Of a DNA stretch of 64,000 nt, positions 11,707-23,639 are shown one piece after another. How positions within the stretch are numbered: position 1 is the first letter of the stretch; every line of letters starts with the position of its first letter. Where the stretch lies: positions 149,460-213,459 of the forward strand of contig KV425571.1 in assembly GCA_001632425.1 (NCBI GenBank), written 5' to 3'. The notes under the pieces were generated by a model that was not told the DNA's origin, did no database searches, and worked only from the letters and a program-made list of their open reading frames with translations. The position numbers and the translations under genes are program-made. Source of the DNA: Neolentinus lepideus HHB14362 ss-1 (lineage: Eukaryota > Basidiomycota > Agaricomycetes > Gloeophyllales > Gloeophyllaceae).

Positions 11707-12103
11707 ATGTCCTCCGAAGAAACTCCCGGGTCGACCACTGGTGCCAACCTAATTAACAAAGTCAAGTAAGTACCGCTCGAGTTCGAGTTCGAGTACCTCA
11801 TTTGCTGATCTTCGTGGCATTAGGGGTGCATTCGTCACTACTCACGGCGCAGGCGAGTCCATCCGCGGCAACGCAATGGACGCCCTCGATACTGCGTTTG
11901 GCACTCGGAAGCCGGAGAACGTCGCTGCTACGAGAAGGGGAGAGGCAGAAGATCAGCAGGGTGTGTCAAGTATGGACAGCAAGTACGGGGCGCAGACAGC
12001 GACAGGAGCGGGCGCCAACACGACAACAGGTAGCGCTTCTGAGATGACGGGCAGCGGACCTGGCATGGTGGGCCGAGGACCGGGGATGAGTGGCGCCCTC
12101 TGA
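11707..12103 (+). CDS. Small conserved basidiomycete protein of unknown function
   Basis: Two exons, 11707-11765 and 11824-12103, encode 112 aa. The intron has a GTAAGT donor and a TAG acceptor, and the frame closes exactly. The segment HGAGESIRGNAMDALDTAFG resembles a short motif (G-E-x-I-R-G) that recurs in small Agaricomycete proteins of unknown role. The C-terminal third is rich in Gly, Ser, Thr and Met (repeated SGxGPGM). No signal peptide or membrane segment is present, so it is probably a soluble, partly disordered protein. Its function is not known. Confidence 0.75.
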
Positions 12104-13402
12104 GGAATAGATTAAGGATTAGAAGCTTGATCCACCACTGTACCGATAACGCATACTGTATAATCTCAGTGTTTGTAATAGGGTGATATCCTTCAGGTTT
12201 TGTTATGTCCATATTACTGCACGTTGATCGATGCTGCTTGGATAGGGGAAGGTGATGTGATAGTGGGCTCAAGGTGCAAGAGGACGTACATGCGGCGGAC
12301 ACTTCTGCGCAGGCTGATCAGAAGAAAGACAACGGTTATACATGGTGGTCATTCCGACTGACACAAACCCTTTGATAGTCAGTAATCACGATATCACAGA
12401 GGAAGGAGTGTGACTCTCATCCCAAATTGCATGCCGACGGATAGCAACCATTCATAAAGAACTCACACACGATGCATGGGCACAGAGACCCACGTTCATT
12501 CGAGAAAGATGCAGAGTCTACCTGCCACTCCGCCAGGCACGGAGTGGCAAGTGCAACCTCATTGCACGAGGATACCCTGAAATTTCGGGAGTGTCAACGC
12601 AGACCCACCATTCCGTGACGTCGAGTCCGTTAACTCTGTATCAGGAGTATAATTGCTTCCCGAGACATGTTGTCCGCAGCGAGACAAGATCTTCCTGGAG
12701 GTGACTGCCGAGGCTAGGAGACGGACCTTGACCAGCATGCATCCAAAAATACCCCCCAGCATCCGGCCGTCCGTCCCCCAACGCTTGCGTTCCACCGCTG
12801 CAGGAAGAAAATTTGAACAACCTTAAGCAGGTTTTTCATCAGTGCAACGTGCTCGGGACATTCGGAAGGCTGTGTGAACTTGAGGAACTAACCGCGCTGC
12901 AACGGCTGCAACGGCTGGAGATCAGAGGATTGAACTTTGAAGCTGAGCCTTGTTTTAGTACGCGCTGAGAAATTGGGTCCCTATGAAGACCCGTTGCTTG
13001 CCTACTCGGTCGAATTGAGGAGACGCGTTTACAAGTCTAGGACGGAATCACGGACGAACTGTTTTTCCTCGCAGGCACCCAGCTGCTTATGTAATATGGG
13101 TGGTATATAAGCAGTTCGAGTCTCTGCATATTCCCTCAGTCGCACCCTCGATGCCTGTCCGGTGATTCCTCTTGCTGAAGTCTCGACTTGGTTCTCGAAC
13201 GGCTTCTGTAACCTGTAGGGCACTCTAAGCCTTACATCTTTTCACCATAACCTTCTATTGCTATGACGCGGCCTGATCAACCGTAGTCAAAGATTTTGCT
13301 TTTTCTCCTGGGTACACGAACTTGTTGCACTAGTGCTAGCCATGGCTAAGGTATCGCTCTTCCTATGAGGGCCGGTGAGTCTTGTGTTACTGTACCTTCT
13401 AT
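12104..13402. other. Intergenic, nothing recognised
   Basis: About 1.3 kb with no supported gene on either strand. Only short frames without splice or family support are seen. Confidence 0.5.
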
Positions 13403-14390
13403 CTCCGCAGCCGACAGTGCTCGCGTCGAGAGCTCCGCCGCAGCTGATGCTGCGAGCGTCGAGAGATACTCCGCCGCTGATACCGCGCGCATCGAGAACT
13501 CCGCCTCCGTCACTAATAGTGCGGGTACGAGCGTCGAGTGTTTCCGGAAATGATAATGGTCCTACATAGTCTACATGATGTTGTAGAGTCGGGCGCTAGT
13601 CTGAGTCCCCGCAGTGTAGAATCTTCATTTGCCCCTACGAGCATGAATAGCAATGAGTCTAGGTTGCGAAGTGCTGACTGGAGGTTCAGCGGACAGTATT
13701 CTACCGACATCTCCTGCGTTTGGCACCTGTGAGCTTGTTCTCGGACATTTCGCGAGTTTCGCACCATGTTAGACGGGCTCAGCCTATCCTCGACACGGCG
13801 TCCTGCAGGATCTCGCATCTTTCCTTTGTCCTTAGGTTCACCTGTGTCACCCTCCTTAGATCTTTCAGCCACCTCGCGCTTCGGATCATCCGTATCATGA
13901 GCTGCCATACCTGCACTTAGTGTCATCCGGTTTGTCACCGTGATTACCGTGCTCACTCGTAATAGGTGAGGAGTGACTGTAGGGCTAGAAGTTGTGACTA
14001 AATATTGATAACCGAGAAGTGCATAACGCTCATTCTGGTCCTTCATACTCTTCAACATCTCAAAAAGGATGTTAGTATGTAATTCACAAGGAGGTACCCA
14101 ATGCCCCCCATCATCATCTCTCATTTCAGACCAGTCAGCACTCGTTGCTATTCATACTTATAGGAGCAAATGAAGATTCTAAATATTGCGGGGACTCGGG
14201 CTAGCGCTCGACTCTACAACATCATGTCGACTATTTGTAGGACCGTTATCTTTGCCGGAAACACTGGACGCTCATACCCACACTATTAGTGACGGAGGCG
14301 GAGGTCTCGACGCGCACGGTATCAGCGGAGGGTCTCTCGACGCGAGCAGCATCAGCTGCGGCGGAGCTCTCGACGCGAGCACTGCCGGAC
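13403..14390. mobile_element. About 1 kb element with long inverted-repeat arms
   Basis: The left arm, about 13403-13690, is matched by the reverse complement of about 14105-14390. Anchors include CTCTACAACATCATGT, CACTATTAGTGACGGAGGCGG and GTCAGCACT, so the two arms are clearly homologous but not identical. About 410 bp separate them. The outer end of the left arm also has three degenerate 33-nt tandem units around CTCCGCCGC. No transposase is recognisable in the spacer. It may be a non-autonomous inverted-repeat element or a head-to-head duplication. No target-site duplication was established. Confidence 0.7.
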
Positions 14391-15112
14391 TAAGATCTAT
14401 TGCAGAAAGCAATCGAGAGAGCGACTGAGGGTACATGCAGAGGGCCGAGGCGAGGATTAATACAAACCCGTCAGTCGTCGAACAGTACTCAGTGAGTACT
14501 AGTCGATGTTTTGGGTTCGTCTCCCCCTCCTCCTTTGTTCAATAATCATTTGGGGAGTGGCATAGGGCAACCTTATGGTGTACGGTGTACTATTCTTTCT
14601 TCTGCTGCCATAGATGTGGAGCCGCCTCTTTTACTCTCTTTGTGCTTGCTGTCGCTGCCAGTGCGACGCTGTGATATAGATCGCAGAGCCGAAGGTTCAT
14701 ACTGTGTCCAAAATCTTGACCAAGTGTGTCGCCACCTACATGATGTCATTATGCGGCCAGTACGCAGACAACATGCGTTGCGTGTTGGTAGGAAGGTTTC
14801 GATGAGTCAATGTGTTCTCATGTCCCTATCACATATGTAGTGATAGTACATCCGTCCCCTGCACGCAGTAGAAGCGTCCATCAGTCACATGAGACCTATG
14901 TGGGCCTAATATCAATATTGGTGACCGGACTCCGGCTTTACAGCATCTTTTATAAATGGCAAATACCTTGTCTCGATCGTCCAGATGAATATCGAGACGT
15001 ATAATAATCAGTCACTCACGTTGAACTCAGTGCAGGCATTTATTCCATCACGCTCTTTGGCGAGTACATGGAACAGTCTTACAGCAATGCGGAACCATGT
15101 CGTTACACGTCC
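14391..15112. other. Intergenic, nothing recognised
   Basis: No supported gene. It lies between the inverted-repeat element and the end of the TENA-trefoil gene. Confidence 0.5.
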
Positions 15113-16707
15113 CTACGGCTTTTGGAAAGCCCAAACTTCCGCAGCTGCCTTAGTGCTCTTGCCCACTTGTACCTGGCCGAACTGTGAGTTTAGCATCACA
15201 CAACTAAAGAGCCATACGCACCTTTGTTCCCGACAGCTCCACGACAAAACTTAGGTTACGTACCAAGAGCAAACTGTACCCCGAGCCAGATGGGTTGATC
15301 CACCAGGTTCCTTCGTGATCGCTGGTACTAGCCAGTTCATATTCACCCTGGATTGACTTGGCTCCCATGTAAATCCCGGACTTCTTGTTCTTCACGGAGT
15401 AGCCATTTGCAGTCAGCTCCAGATACCACTGTAGGACAGCTTGTCAGCCACATCTGCTAGTGTCAATAACTTCGGAGTGGGCCGACCTGCTGACTTTCGC
15501 TCTTATCCTGAGTCTTGGCCGTAAAGTCGGAATTTTCTAAGTCCACGGCAACTTGACCTGACGAGTTCACAATACAATAGTAGGTCTCGTCAGGGATCGT
15601 CATGTACGGGGAGGGCGCCTGCACTCCGATGTGGAAAGCCTTGATCTCCATCTCACATGCATGACGGAAGAGTGATGTCCATTTCTGTTTTTGGATGGGA
15701 CTTTGCCATTGCGCGGCGTTCGTGTTGCAGAAGTCTGAAGATGACATCATAAGCGGTCGTCCACACTCAGGAAGGTACAGGGACGAACCCCGGGACTTCT
15801 TGGCGGAGGAGTCATCCAAATTCCCGCTGATCCAAATGTCGTAAAAGACGGTGTCTGGCATGGCCCGCACGGATTCACCACTGGGTCCCGAAAGGAGGAG
15901 GTTAGTGCTTACTCTTCAGTGTTGCCGTGTCCTCATCCAGCTTCTTAGCTATTTTGTAGTATCCCTACATGACACGGGACTCAGACATATATTCACCATA
16001 AGGCCATATCCGCACACTTACGACTAGACAAGGCAGGAGGACGACGTGCAGACTAAGTATCGGTCCGTAAGCAGTCACTTCGTGGAAATAGCTGGGACTT
16101 CACTGACCTGAACCAATCGTCCGTAAGTGCCTCCTGATCTTCGAACATTGTGTAGTCCATCATATCGTGATTCATAGCTGTGCCGAGAACAATATCCTTC
16201 GGCACACCAAGCTTCTCGACACAGACGGTCAGCTGGTCGTTAGCGAAATCGACGTCGTTCTTGATGCTCGTAGCCGCCTGAGAGAGGTCATCCCAGTTCT
16301 GGGCTTTCTGGAAAAGGCCCAGCTTGTACCGAACGTAGTTCTGCAGGTACAGAGTATCTTGCTGCTAAGAGTTAGTCATTGAGAGTATACCGGAACAGCG
16401 AGGGACCTACAATCATGTAGTAACGGAAACCATCCAATGAGGCCGTCCCCGCAGCCATTTTGGCACAAAATTCGTTGTTCACCAGCTGTTCCCATAGATC
16501 TTTATTAGCGTCTATAAGTTCCTGAACGAAGTCGCTGCAAGATTCCTTAGCTCGCTATTGTCAGGTATGAGAAGAAATGACGAACAGCGTATCGGCGGGA
16601 GGTCCTGCGTTATATTGTTCATGGGAGATACCGCGGCTGGGATTTGAAAGGTCTTGCTGGACAAGATTCGAAGCGATTCGTGCTCGTGAGTGCGGTGCAA
16701 ACGGCAT
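15113..16707 (-). CDS. TENA/THI-4 (haem-oxygenase-like fold) protein fused to a ricin-B-like beta-trefoil
   Basis: Nine exons on the minus strand: 16707-16586, 16534-16411, 16361-16147, 16091-16022, 15964-15913, 15854-15789, 15734-15487, 15428-15222 and 15172-15113, 387 aa, all phases consistent. Residues about 40-245 form a TENA/THI-4 domain. Landmarks are FRYYMIQDTLYLQNYVRYK (Asp of the QD pair), LLPCLVGYYKI (Cys of the TenA pocket) and ACEMEIKAFHIG (Glu). TenA proteins hydrolyse aminopyrimidines in thiamin salvage. Residues about 255-387 show three beta-trefoil-type repeats: YYCIVNSSGQVAVDLEN, SVKNKKSGIYMGAK and FVVELSGTKVQVG, with QQW and WWI positions. No signal peptide is seen, so it is probably cytosolic. 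Four of its eight introns start with GTTCGT or GTTCGA or another non-GTRAGT donor. The fusion is unusual; substrate and ligand are unknown. Confidence 0.85.
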
Positions 16708-18289
16708 GGTACCCGAGAGATATTCTGAGAGTTGTGGTGCGCATGTTCGGTCAAGCTAGGCTTTTATACGCGCATGCGCTACCGTACCGTTGTGAATGAT
16801 ACGGTCAGGTGAGCTATACAAGCATTGAATGGAGCACATCGGGTACCGACATGGTGATGATGGAAGTCGGGGTCACAACATACCGAGCTTGCTCTTCGCA
16901 GAGATAGCGTGGCAGTAATCCGGGGGTTTCTGCCTGCCGATGTCAACTTGGTTGTTGCTTCCCCGTATATTGAGACAGTGTATGCAGTTACCTTCAAAAC
17001 CTAAGGTTAACATGCTCCGGAGCCGAATAAGACATGAGGGTACATTAGGTTGCTCGTCTCCTTGAGCCGGATGACTGTAGCTGTGCTTGAAGATTGAAAT
17101 AAGGGTGCCTCAAGAGCGTGAAATGGAAAGAACCCCGCCGTTTCGTAGACCTTGTCGTACTAAGAGGCCAGATAGAGAAGCCGTCTGCCATTGTTGTCTT
17201 GGTAGATATCATATCTATGATAGATCCAAGAACGTTTAAAATATCGACAATAGAGACATGCGTCATCGACGAAAAGCCCGATCAGCTGCTGATAATGGAG
17301 TCGTTTCCCGGGTCGTCTGCGTGGAATGCATTCAGATTATGCAGGCAAATGACAGCCAAAGTGGTCTCATCACGTACGTAGTAAGACTGCCTCAGTCAAT
17401 GGTCCTAAGAAAAGGAAGCCCTGTTGTACGGCACACATACAGGATACAAACCATAATGCATGTAAGTACCGAAGTGCCACCTGCGACGTCGACGGAGCAT
17501 CGATCATTCAGTTATACCCTCACAGAAATAGATCATTCGCTAGCGTCTTGCTAGCATTGCCTCAGACGGCTAGAAGTCTATGGAGACGAGACCGTCACCA
17601 AAGCTGGCTCTCCCGCCTCGTTCTACAAAAAGGTGTCATCCTGTCCTCCAACTTCACATGTGTCCGAGACTTTCGCTGTCAGATCGATTATTCGACTACT
17701 CACCAAAACCATATGACTTTAATGCACGGCCAAGGAACGGAGAAGCAGAACTCGACGTTGCAGGGCATTAGATCGGCAATGTTCCGCAAGCGTACTGTCT
17801 ATACTATTGTCTGTTGCAGCAGGAGTTACGAGGACTGTGCTTTGTTGTACTCAAGTTGTACTTCTGGGTTCGAAAGTTTTATGTAAGCAAGATTCGAATT
17901 CGAAGTGCGCTCGCAACGTGAGAGAGACGACAAATTTTGTAGTATCCGTTCCCGATGTTTCCAGAATCCAGTATCACTTTATATTCATGTGCTCGTCAGT
18001 GTGAAGTGCTTTGAAGCGAACGCTGGTCCACTTCGACATAAGCATCACGTGAACGCACACATCGAGCACACTTCACATCTAAATTATCCATGGGCCGCGC
18101 GACTAAGCGACATACAAAATTCAAGGCAATTACAATGAATATGCAGGAGCTCTACTTTTGCTCATGGTATCCCAATGGCGACACTAGGCGACTTCTGCGC
18201 GCCCCCGAAGCTTGCGTCTGCACTCCAAGGTCGCAATATCAGGCTGGAGCTCAACGAATGTTCCTAATTGTCAAGTATGTAGACAACGC
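16708..18289. other. Intergenic, nothing recognised
   Basis: About 1.6 kb between the convergent-downstream end of eL8 and the start of the TENA-trefoil gene. No frame has family or splice support. Confidence 0.5.
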
Positions 18290-19588
18290 TTAGAGCTTGC
18301 CAACGTTGGCCGCAGCGACGCTCTGGCCGGCAGCTTTAGCACGCTTGCGGATCATCTCGCGGGACTTGTTGCCACGGACACCTCCACCCCACTGCCGGCG
18401 GTGTTCATCGTACTTGTCGGTACTGAATAACAGATAAGCCTATCAAATCGATGGGGGCCAACGAAAAAAACTTACAAGTTAGCCTTCGCAGCGCTGATCA
18501 AGGTAGCGAGTTCCCTCTGATCCTCGCTCTTGACTTCCTGGAGAGTGACGACAGCAGCTGTCTTCTTATGAACGACCGTACCGAGGCGAGCCTTGCCCTT
18601 GACAATGACATAGGGCACGCCCATCTTGCGACAGAGAGCGGGGAGGAAGATGACGAGCTCAATGGGGTCAACATCGTGGGCGATGATAACGAGAGCCGCC
18701 TTCTTGGCTTCAACGAGGGCAACGCAGTGGTTGAGACCATACTTGGCGAACAGCGGCTTCTTCGACTCATCCTTGGCAGGCGCCTTACCCTCGGCCGTGG
18801 CCTGGGCCTGAGCAGTGAGACGAGCTTTCTTTTCCTGCTTCGTCTCGGGGCGGTACCTGGGTTATTGTCAAGGAGAATACACATGGACCTTTATTGACAA
18901 CGTACTTGTTCAACAGCTTGAACAACTGCGTAGCAGTGTTCTTGTCAAGGGTGTGTGAGAACTGCGCAATGGCAGGGGGCACCTTGAGGCGCTGATTGAG
19001 GATGACCTTCTGGCGCTGAAGGCGAACATATTCAGGCCACTTGACGAAGCGAGTTAAGTCCTTCTTGGGCTGGATGTCCTGGCCTAGAGACCTCGTTGAA
19101 AGGAGGTTTCTCATGCCAAAGACGAAAGATCACATACCGATACCGAAGTTTTTAGGGGTAGCCTCGAACAAGGGGTTCTTCACAGACTTGGTGGGCTTTG
19201 CACCAGAGCCGGGGGCAGGGGCGGGCTTCTTGCCAGAGCCGGGCTTGGACTTGGGAGGCTGGTCATTGAGACGAGGTATGAGTGACAGTACGACTACGCG
19301 AACGCAGGCCGTCTGCACCGTCAGTCCTCGGAGCTCTAACGCCCGCGTCTATCGACGCGAGCCCAGCAAGAGCTTCATCGCCGATAAGGCTCAGCTATCA
19401 AGCACGAGATATATGTGCTTTGCTGGAGGGTCTGGGGGACAAGCAGTCAGTCAAGCGCATATGCGTTATCCTACGATGAGACGCACCATCCATCTGTGTC
19501 TTATTTCTTCACGACGGATTCGACCGCGAGTCTCCGAGATATCCACTGCAACGGTGTCGAAAACGGCGTTGAAAAAGTTGCTCACCAT
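18290..19588 (-). CDS. rpl8: Large-subunit ribosomal protein eL8 (L7a/L8)
   Basis: Structural protein of the 60S ribosomal subunit. Exons on the minus strand: 19588-19586 (only ATG), 19258-19138, 19083-18906, 18856-18476 and 18422-18290, 271 aa. The protein has [21 protein letters not shown] near the N-terminus, [20 protein letters not shown] and [15 protein letters not shown] in the L7Ae domain, and [18 protein letters not shown] toward the C-terminus, all diagnostic of eL8. Length is normal. The first intron (19585-19259, 327 nt) directly follows the start codon, a layout common in fungal ribosomal protein genes; this first exon is inferred from ATG followed by GTGAGC and from the need for a Met before PPKSKP. 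The gene should be highly and constitutively expressed. Confidence 0.93.
19332..19374 (-). other. Strong hairpin inside the first intron of eL8
   Basis: On the minus strand AGCTCT (19374-19369) pairs with AGAGCT (19337-19332), and inside them GCTCGCGTC pairs with GACGCGGGC around a GATA loop. A weak C-box-like GCGATGA lies just upstream and a CTGA just downstream. It may be an intron-encoded snoRNA or a splicing-related structure. Neither box set is a clean match, so a snoRNA is not claimed. Confidence 0.4.
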
Positions 19589-20149
19589 TGCTGATGATCT
19601 TGACGAGGCTCAGGGACGTTGAAACTTGAGAGCAATCGCAAGTATGCAGACGCTTTTAAACTCCGCCTGACAGTCGGGACCGACCGACGACTTCGGTCCG
19701 GCACCGAGCCGGAGCCGATGCCACAGTGGCACGATGACAGGAAGTCTGAGGTGTGCTAGTTCTGTATCATCCAGCTGCTTACAGGATCCATGGACAGGCC
19801 ATTTCACATTTGTCTTGATCTCAGAGGCTTGAAGGCTTTCGTTCGAGAGACGAGATTTGTTGCGAAATCGATACAACCGTCTCAACCACCCCGTCGGTAT
19901 CTTCCTGAAACACATACACCGTTTCCGGGAAATTATTATGTTCTCGGAGTCTTACGAGTCTCTTTGGCACGTCGTAACCTAGATCGCCCTCGTCGGAGCG
20001 CCCCTTCTCGAAAAGCTTGACGTCGTCCGATTGAGCATGTACGCCTGCTTTCAGGAGGAATTTGGGCTATCCGATCCGAAGAATTCCATCGACCTTGGGG
20101 TTTGTAAATCACGAGGATAGGGGGTGCTCATTTCGCTTGGTCCAACTGG
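19589..20149. other. Promoter region of eL8 and unassigned sequence
   Basis: Contains the upstream region of the eL8 gene on the minus strand. No other gene is recognised. Confidence 0.45.
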
Positions 20150-21290
20150 ACAGAATCAGAGGTGAGGATCATTCTGCACCAATTACCTCACGGGGACATG
20201 GAGAGACGTGAAGGGTCTGTTGGGTTCACTTCGCGGTACTCTTGAAAGCCTGGAGCGACAAGTCTGCACGTCGTACGAACGTGGCTTGAAAGAAGAGACG
20301 ACATCCCAATTTCCATGCCTCGGATGCGACTCCTCGCTTTGGGCTTCGTGCATGCTTGAGGACACCATCATCGATCATCGCCATACGAGATTTTCTCCAT
20401 CCGCTGACCCGCAGGGACAATGTCGTGATCAACTATGCGAGTCTTACAGGGTATGAATTTTCTGGTGCGATCATTTCATGCACCTCGGACCTCGCAGGCG
20501 TAACTCTAACGGGAGAAATACTCAGACGCTTTTGGAGGGAAGTCATCATGATACCAGCATGCCATTGATCAATGACCTAGTCGCCAACGCCGATAATATG
20601 AACTTCCGACACCTGAAGCATCTTGCACTCCTGAATATCATGGCTGTGCCGTTCTCCGATAGTTTCTCTCCGCTTCTGGAGGCTGTAAGCTCCGTCGAGT
20701 GTCTGGAGATCGAGAAGCCTGATCCCAAGAATTGGTGAGGAGACTCTGCGGTGTAGATTGTCAGTCACTTCCAGAATTTCCCACTCATCACCTCATCGTA
20801 CACGCCATCGAACCACGGCCGCTCGAGGAACTCCTCAAGCAACGCACGGGGATGGGCGTGGCGAACGTTCCGAAGCTCCCCATTGACTTGCTCGACCTTG
20901 CAGTCGATCAGAATATGACGCAAGGAGACACCGTGACTATATCCGTTTCAGAAGGGATGAAAACGCTTTCGTAGCGGAGCTCGACGAATATGAGTTTTGG
21001 CGCAAACTGTATGTCGAAGATGTGGAGGTGAACCCTGTCCTGCTTGAGGATGGATCCTATTAAGAACTACACGAATTGGATGAGATGGCTGATATTTGCG
21101 CGAAGGAGAAGAGTATGAGGGATTATTACCATCGAGACGGATAGTGCCACCCATGAAAGACGAGTGGGCGGAGCTACTTGTCCAAGGAGGTATGCAAAAG
21201 AGCACTACGTAGGGAAAATGCACGAGAAATTATCCGATGACATTGGGCAAGCCATTGATGAGATGATTGAGGCATGGCAAGTTGTTCGCT
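20150..21290 (+). pseudogene. F-box/LRR-like gene remnant
   Basis: Fragments on the plus strand resemble the leucine-rich part and C-terminus of fungal F-box proteins, for example FRHLKHLALLNIMAVPF (about 20600-20650) and LEELLKQRTGMGV (about 20820-20860). They lie in different frames broken by stops. The end, about 20950-21290 (WRKLYVEDVEVNPVLLEDGS), is repeated at 23640-23990. The intact ketoreductase lies convergently downstream. Exon structure could not be closed, so it is treated as decayed. Confidence 0.5.
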
Positions 21291-21447
21291 CATCATGTCG
21301 TAAATTTCGTAATCTCGATAGACAAAGTGACCCTGTCGCTGGACATCGTAATTTTCACCGATTCGCCCCATCGGTCACTTTTTCCTACCATGCATCTCAT
21401 CCACAGACCACGATCATATACATCATTTTCCTCAATCGTATCTTTGC

Positions 21448-22954
21448 TTACCAGCCGCGCTTCTTGAAATCCTCTAAGCAGTCCCTCGTACACTCCTCCT
21501 TCGAGATATACTTGTCCATACCGAGCACTCGTGCTGCCTTGCTTGTATCATAATCAATCAAATGGGTAACGCTTGCCGCGTAGCCCGAGCCGGGAACGCC
21601 CTTGGGCAGCGCAGATTCAGGGTAGACACCCGCTTTGTGCGCGGCATCGACTGGAAATGGGAGTGCAGTGCCAAAAAAGACATGAGACGTATCTCTGGAG
21701 CAAGTAGAGGAACACGCACCAAAGTCCTGCCATTTGAATGTACCCCCAGAGACAATGAAGCGATTTACGCCGGCTTGCTCTTTCTCTATGGCCAGGACAT
21801 GAGCGAGTGCAAGGTCGCGCACGTCGATCCAGCAGTTTCCTGTCGGCATGCTCAGAGTGTATTGATGAGGGATGGGCGCGGGAAAATGTACCAAGAGATG
21901 CAAGCTGACTCTCCTCCTTTACGCCCTTGAGCAAAGTATTGTAGAACTCTGCCATCGATGTGTTGATCTGCTCAGGACTTGGAACGTGGTGAATCACAGG
22001 CTGGGTGAAGGAGTTGGCTATTTTCTCTGAAAGACGTGTTCTGTAGTGGAGTACTTACTCCGAAGACCTAGTACATCCTAAATATTAAGTGGCTCGAGCG
22101 GATATGGATGGTTACGTACATATGGAGGATTGAGAACAACGAGATCCCATCCAATTGACGCCTTATTCTCGTCGATGAACTCCCAGGCAGCTGTAAGACA
22201 ACCATTAGTGGCTACTCCAGCAATAATGAGGGACCCACTTACACTTCTCCGCAAGTGTCTTACTAGCCCGATACTTGTTCATGACGAGCGCATCGCGACC
22301 TTTCTCCTCGACCTCCTTCAGGGCCTGCTGGTTCCAGTCTAGCTCTGAGAATTTGCGCGGACTGGGCGGGATCTCCAGAATGGCGGCGCAAGAGGACGTC
22401 ACTACGATGCGCTTGACATCGGTTCTACGCGAGTCCGAATTACTCAGCGGCGTGGAGACGCCATGGGCCCAGCGATACTCACCCGTACTTTAGCGCGCTC
22501 TGGAGAACACCTAGCGTGCCCTTCACAGCAGGTTCGATGAATTCTGAAGATAATGAGGCGTTTAAAGAACATATGTGGACATTAAATGCGGATTATCGTA
22601 CCCTTCGGATCATCTGCGTGCAAATGAAATGGAGATGCGGTGTGTTCGATCGCATCAACGCCTTTGACTGCTTCATCAAAGGCGCCTTCCTATCGGAGAT
22701 CATGAACTTATGAATGACACTCAAACACTTTTCACATCAATGAAGAGTACCTTGGTGATATCTTCCACAATGACGACCTCGTGCTTGCCTCCGTACTCGT
22801 TAAATAGCTGCCTCAGATGCTCCGCCTTCGACTCCGATCGAACTGTACCTCGAACGGAGTATCCCTTCTCGAGCAAACGGCGCACGACCCATATGGCGAT
22901 GTAACCGTTCGCACCGGTGACGAGGACTTTGCTTGGAGGACTGACAGCCGGCAT
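21448..22954 (-). CDS. NAD(P)-dependent extended-SDR ketoreductase, intact copy
   Basis: Nine exons on the minus strand: 22954-22751, 22689-22602, 22543-22483, 22424-22243, 22191-22121, 22077-22059, 22026-21892, 21839-21720 and 21650-21448, 360 aa with all phases consistent. [17 protein letters not shown] (residues 11-27) is the cofactor-binding motif, [11 protein letters not shown] the strand with the active-site Ser, and [11 protein letters not shown] the catalytic Yxxx[27 protein letters not shown] and FIVSGGTFKWQDF are conserved family blocks. It belongs to the dihydroflavonol-4-reductase/Gre2-like SDRs that reduce carbonyl groups; the substrate is unknown. It is the only copy of four in the window with every splice site and the catalytic residues in place. 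A 19-nt exon is a curious feature absent from the copy at 597-2029. Confidence 0.88.
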
Positions 22955-23639
22955 TGCAGTATTCTACAAGCTGGGGCAGAAGAGATAAGGATGATAAACG
23001 TGGCTGAATATCTATGTCTAATAGATAGGAGTTCATGTCGAAGGCTTTAGATAGACTACGTGACTAAGGGAGATGCCACAGTTGTTACCCGGCATAAATC
23101 GGCCGATATTGCCGAGAGTACTAGTGGCTGCGGAGGAAAGCACGTCAAATATAGCCTTAGACCATCGCCTTGATGTCTTCTCAGATGGCTCAGAGCAGCT
23201 CTTGCATTCCGCAATAAACTATCGAACCGCCACAGTGAGTTGTTTTGAGCGTAGCGGACTTTCACCGACGCTCGACTCATATACGCGCAGCATGGATACT
23301 CACCAGAATCCGAATTAGGCCTCAGAGGCATTTTGAATATCTGTCTCGAACATGAGTGAGTGCAGCGAAGGCCCAAGGCAAGGGAATGACACTATGGTCA
23401 GCTGCCGCCCCGAGTCAGGAGATTGACTTACTTTCAGCAAGGAGATTGAGTACGGAAGTCAGGAAAGAGCAGCCCAGCTGACAGAGCTCGTCACAATCTA
23501 AATGGCAAGCCCATGATGTGATGTTGAGTCGAAACTGGGATGAAGTGCATGACTGCAGGGCAGATCATCTCTGTGTTAAACGACAGGAAACGATCAACAG
23601 TCCTAGATCATGCTGGACAGACGCAATATGTGATGTCAG
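22955..23639. repeat. Duplicated flank shared with 9.7-10.1 kb and 25.7-26.0 kb
   Basis: 22955-23380 is the inverted counterpart of 10128-9700. 23395-23640 resembles 25720-25970 in direct orientation, with shared blocks such as GGAAGTCAGGAAAGAGCAGCC and GACTGCAGGGCAGATCAT. It is a mosaic of duplicated pieces without an intact gene. Confidence 0.7.

Noticed and set aside
13513..14124. A 203-aa minus-strand frame
   Set aside because: It spans the spacer and an arm of the inverted-repeat element, has no recognisable domain and is likely fortuitous.
16092..16146. Reading exon 3 of the TENA gene on through DWFR to the next GT
   Set aside because: That path needs a 16-31 nt intron or runs into a stop; the GTTCGA donor at 16146 gives a 55-nt intron and restores the conserved YFHEV block.
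18451..18897. A 148-aa plus-strand frame
   Set aside because: It is the antisense of the eL8 exons, whose family identity and splicing are clear.
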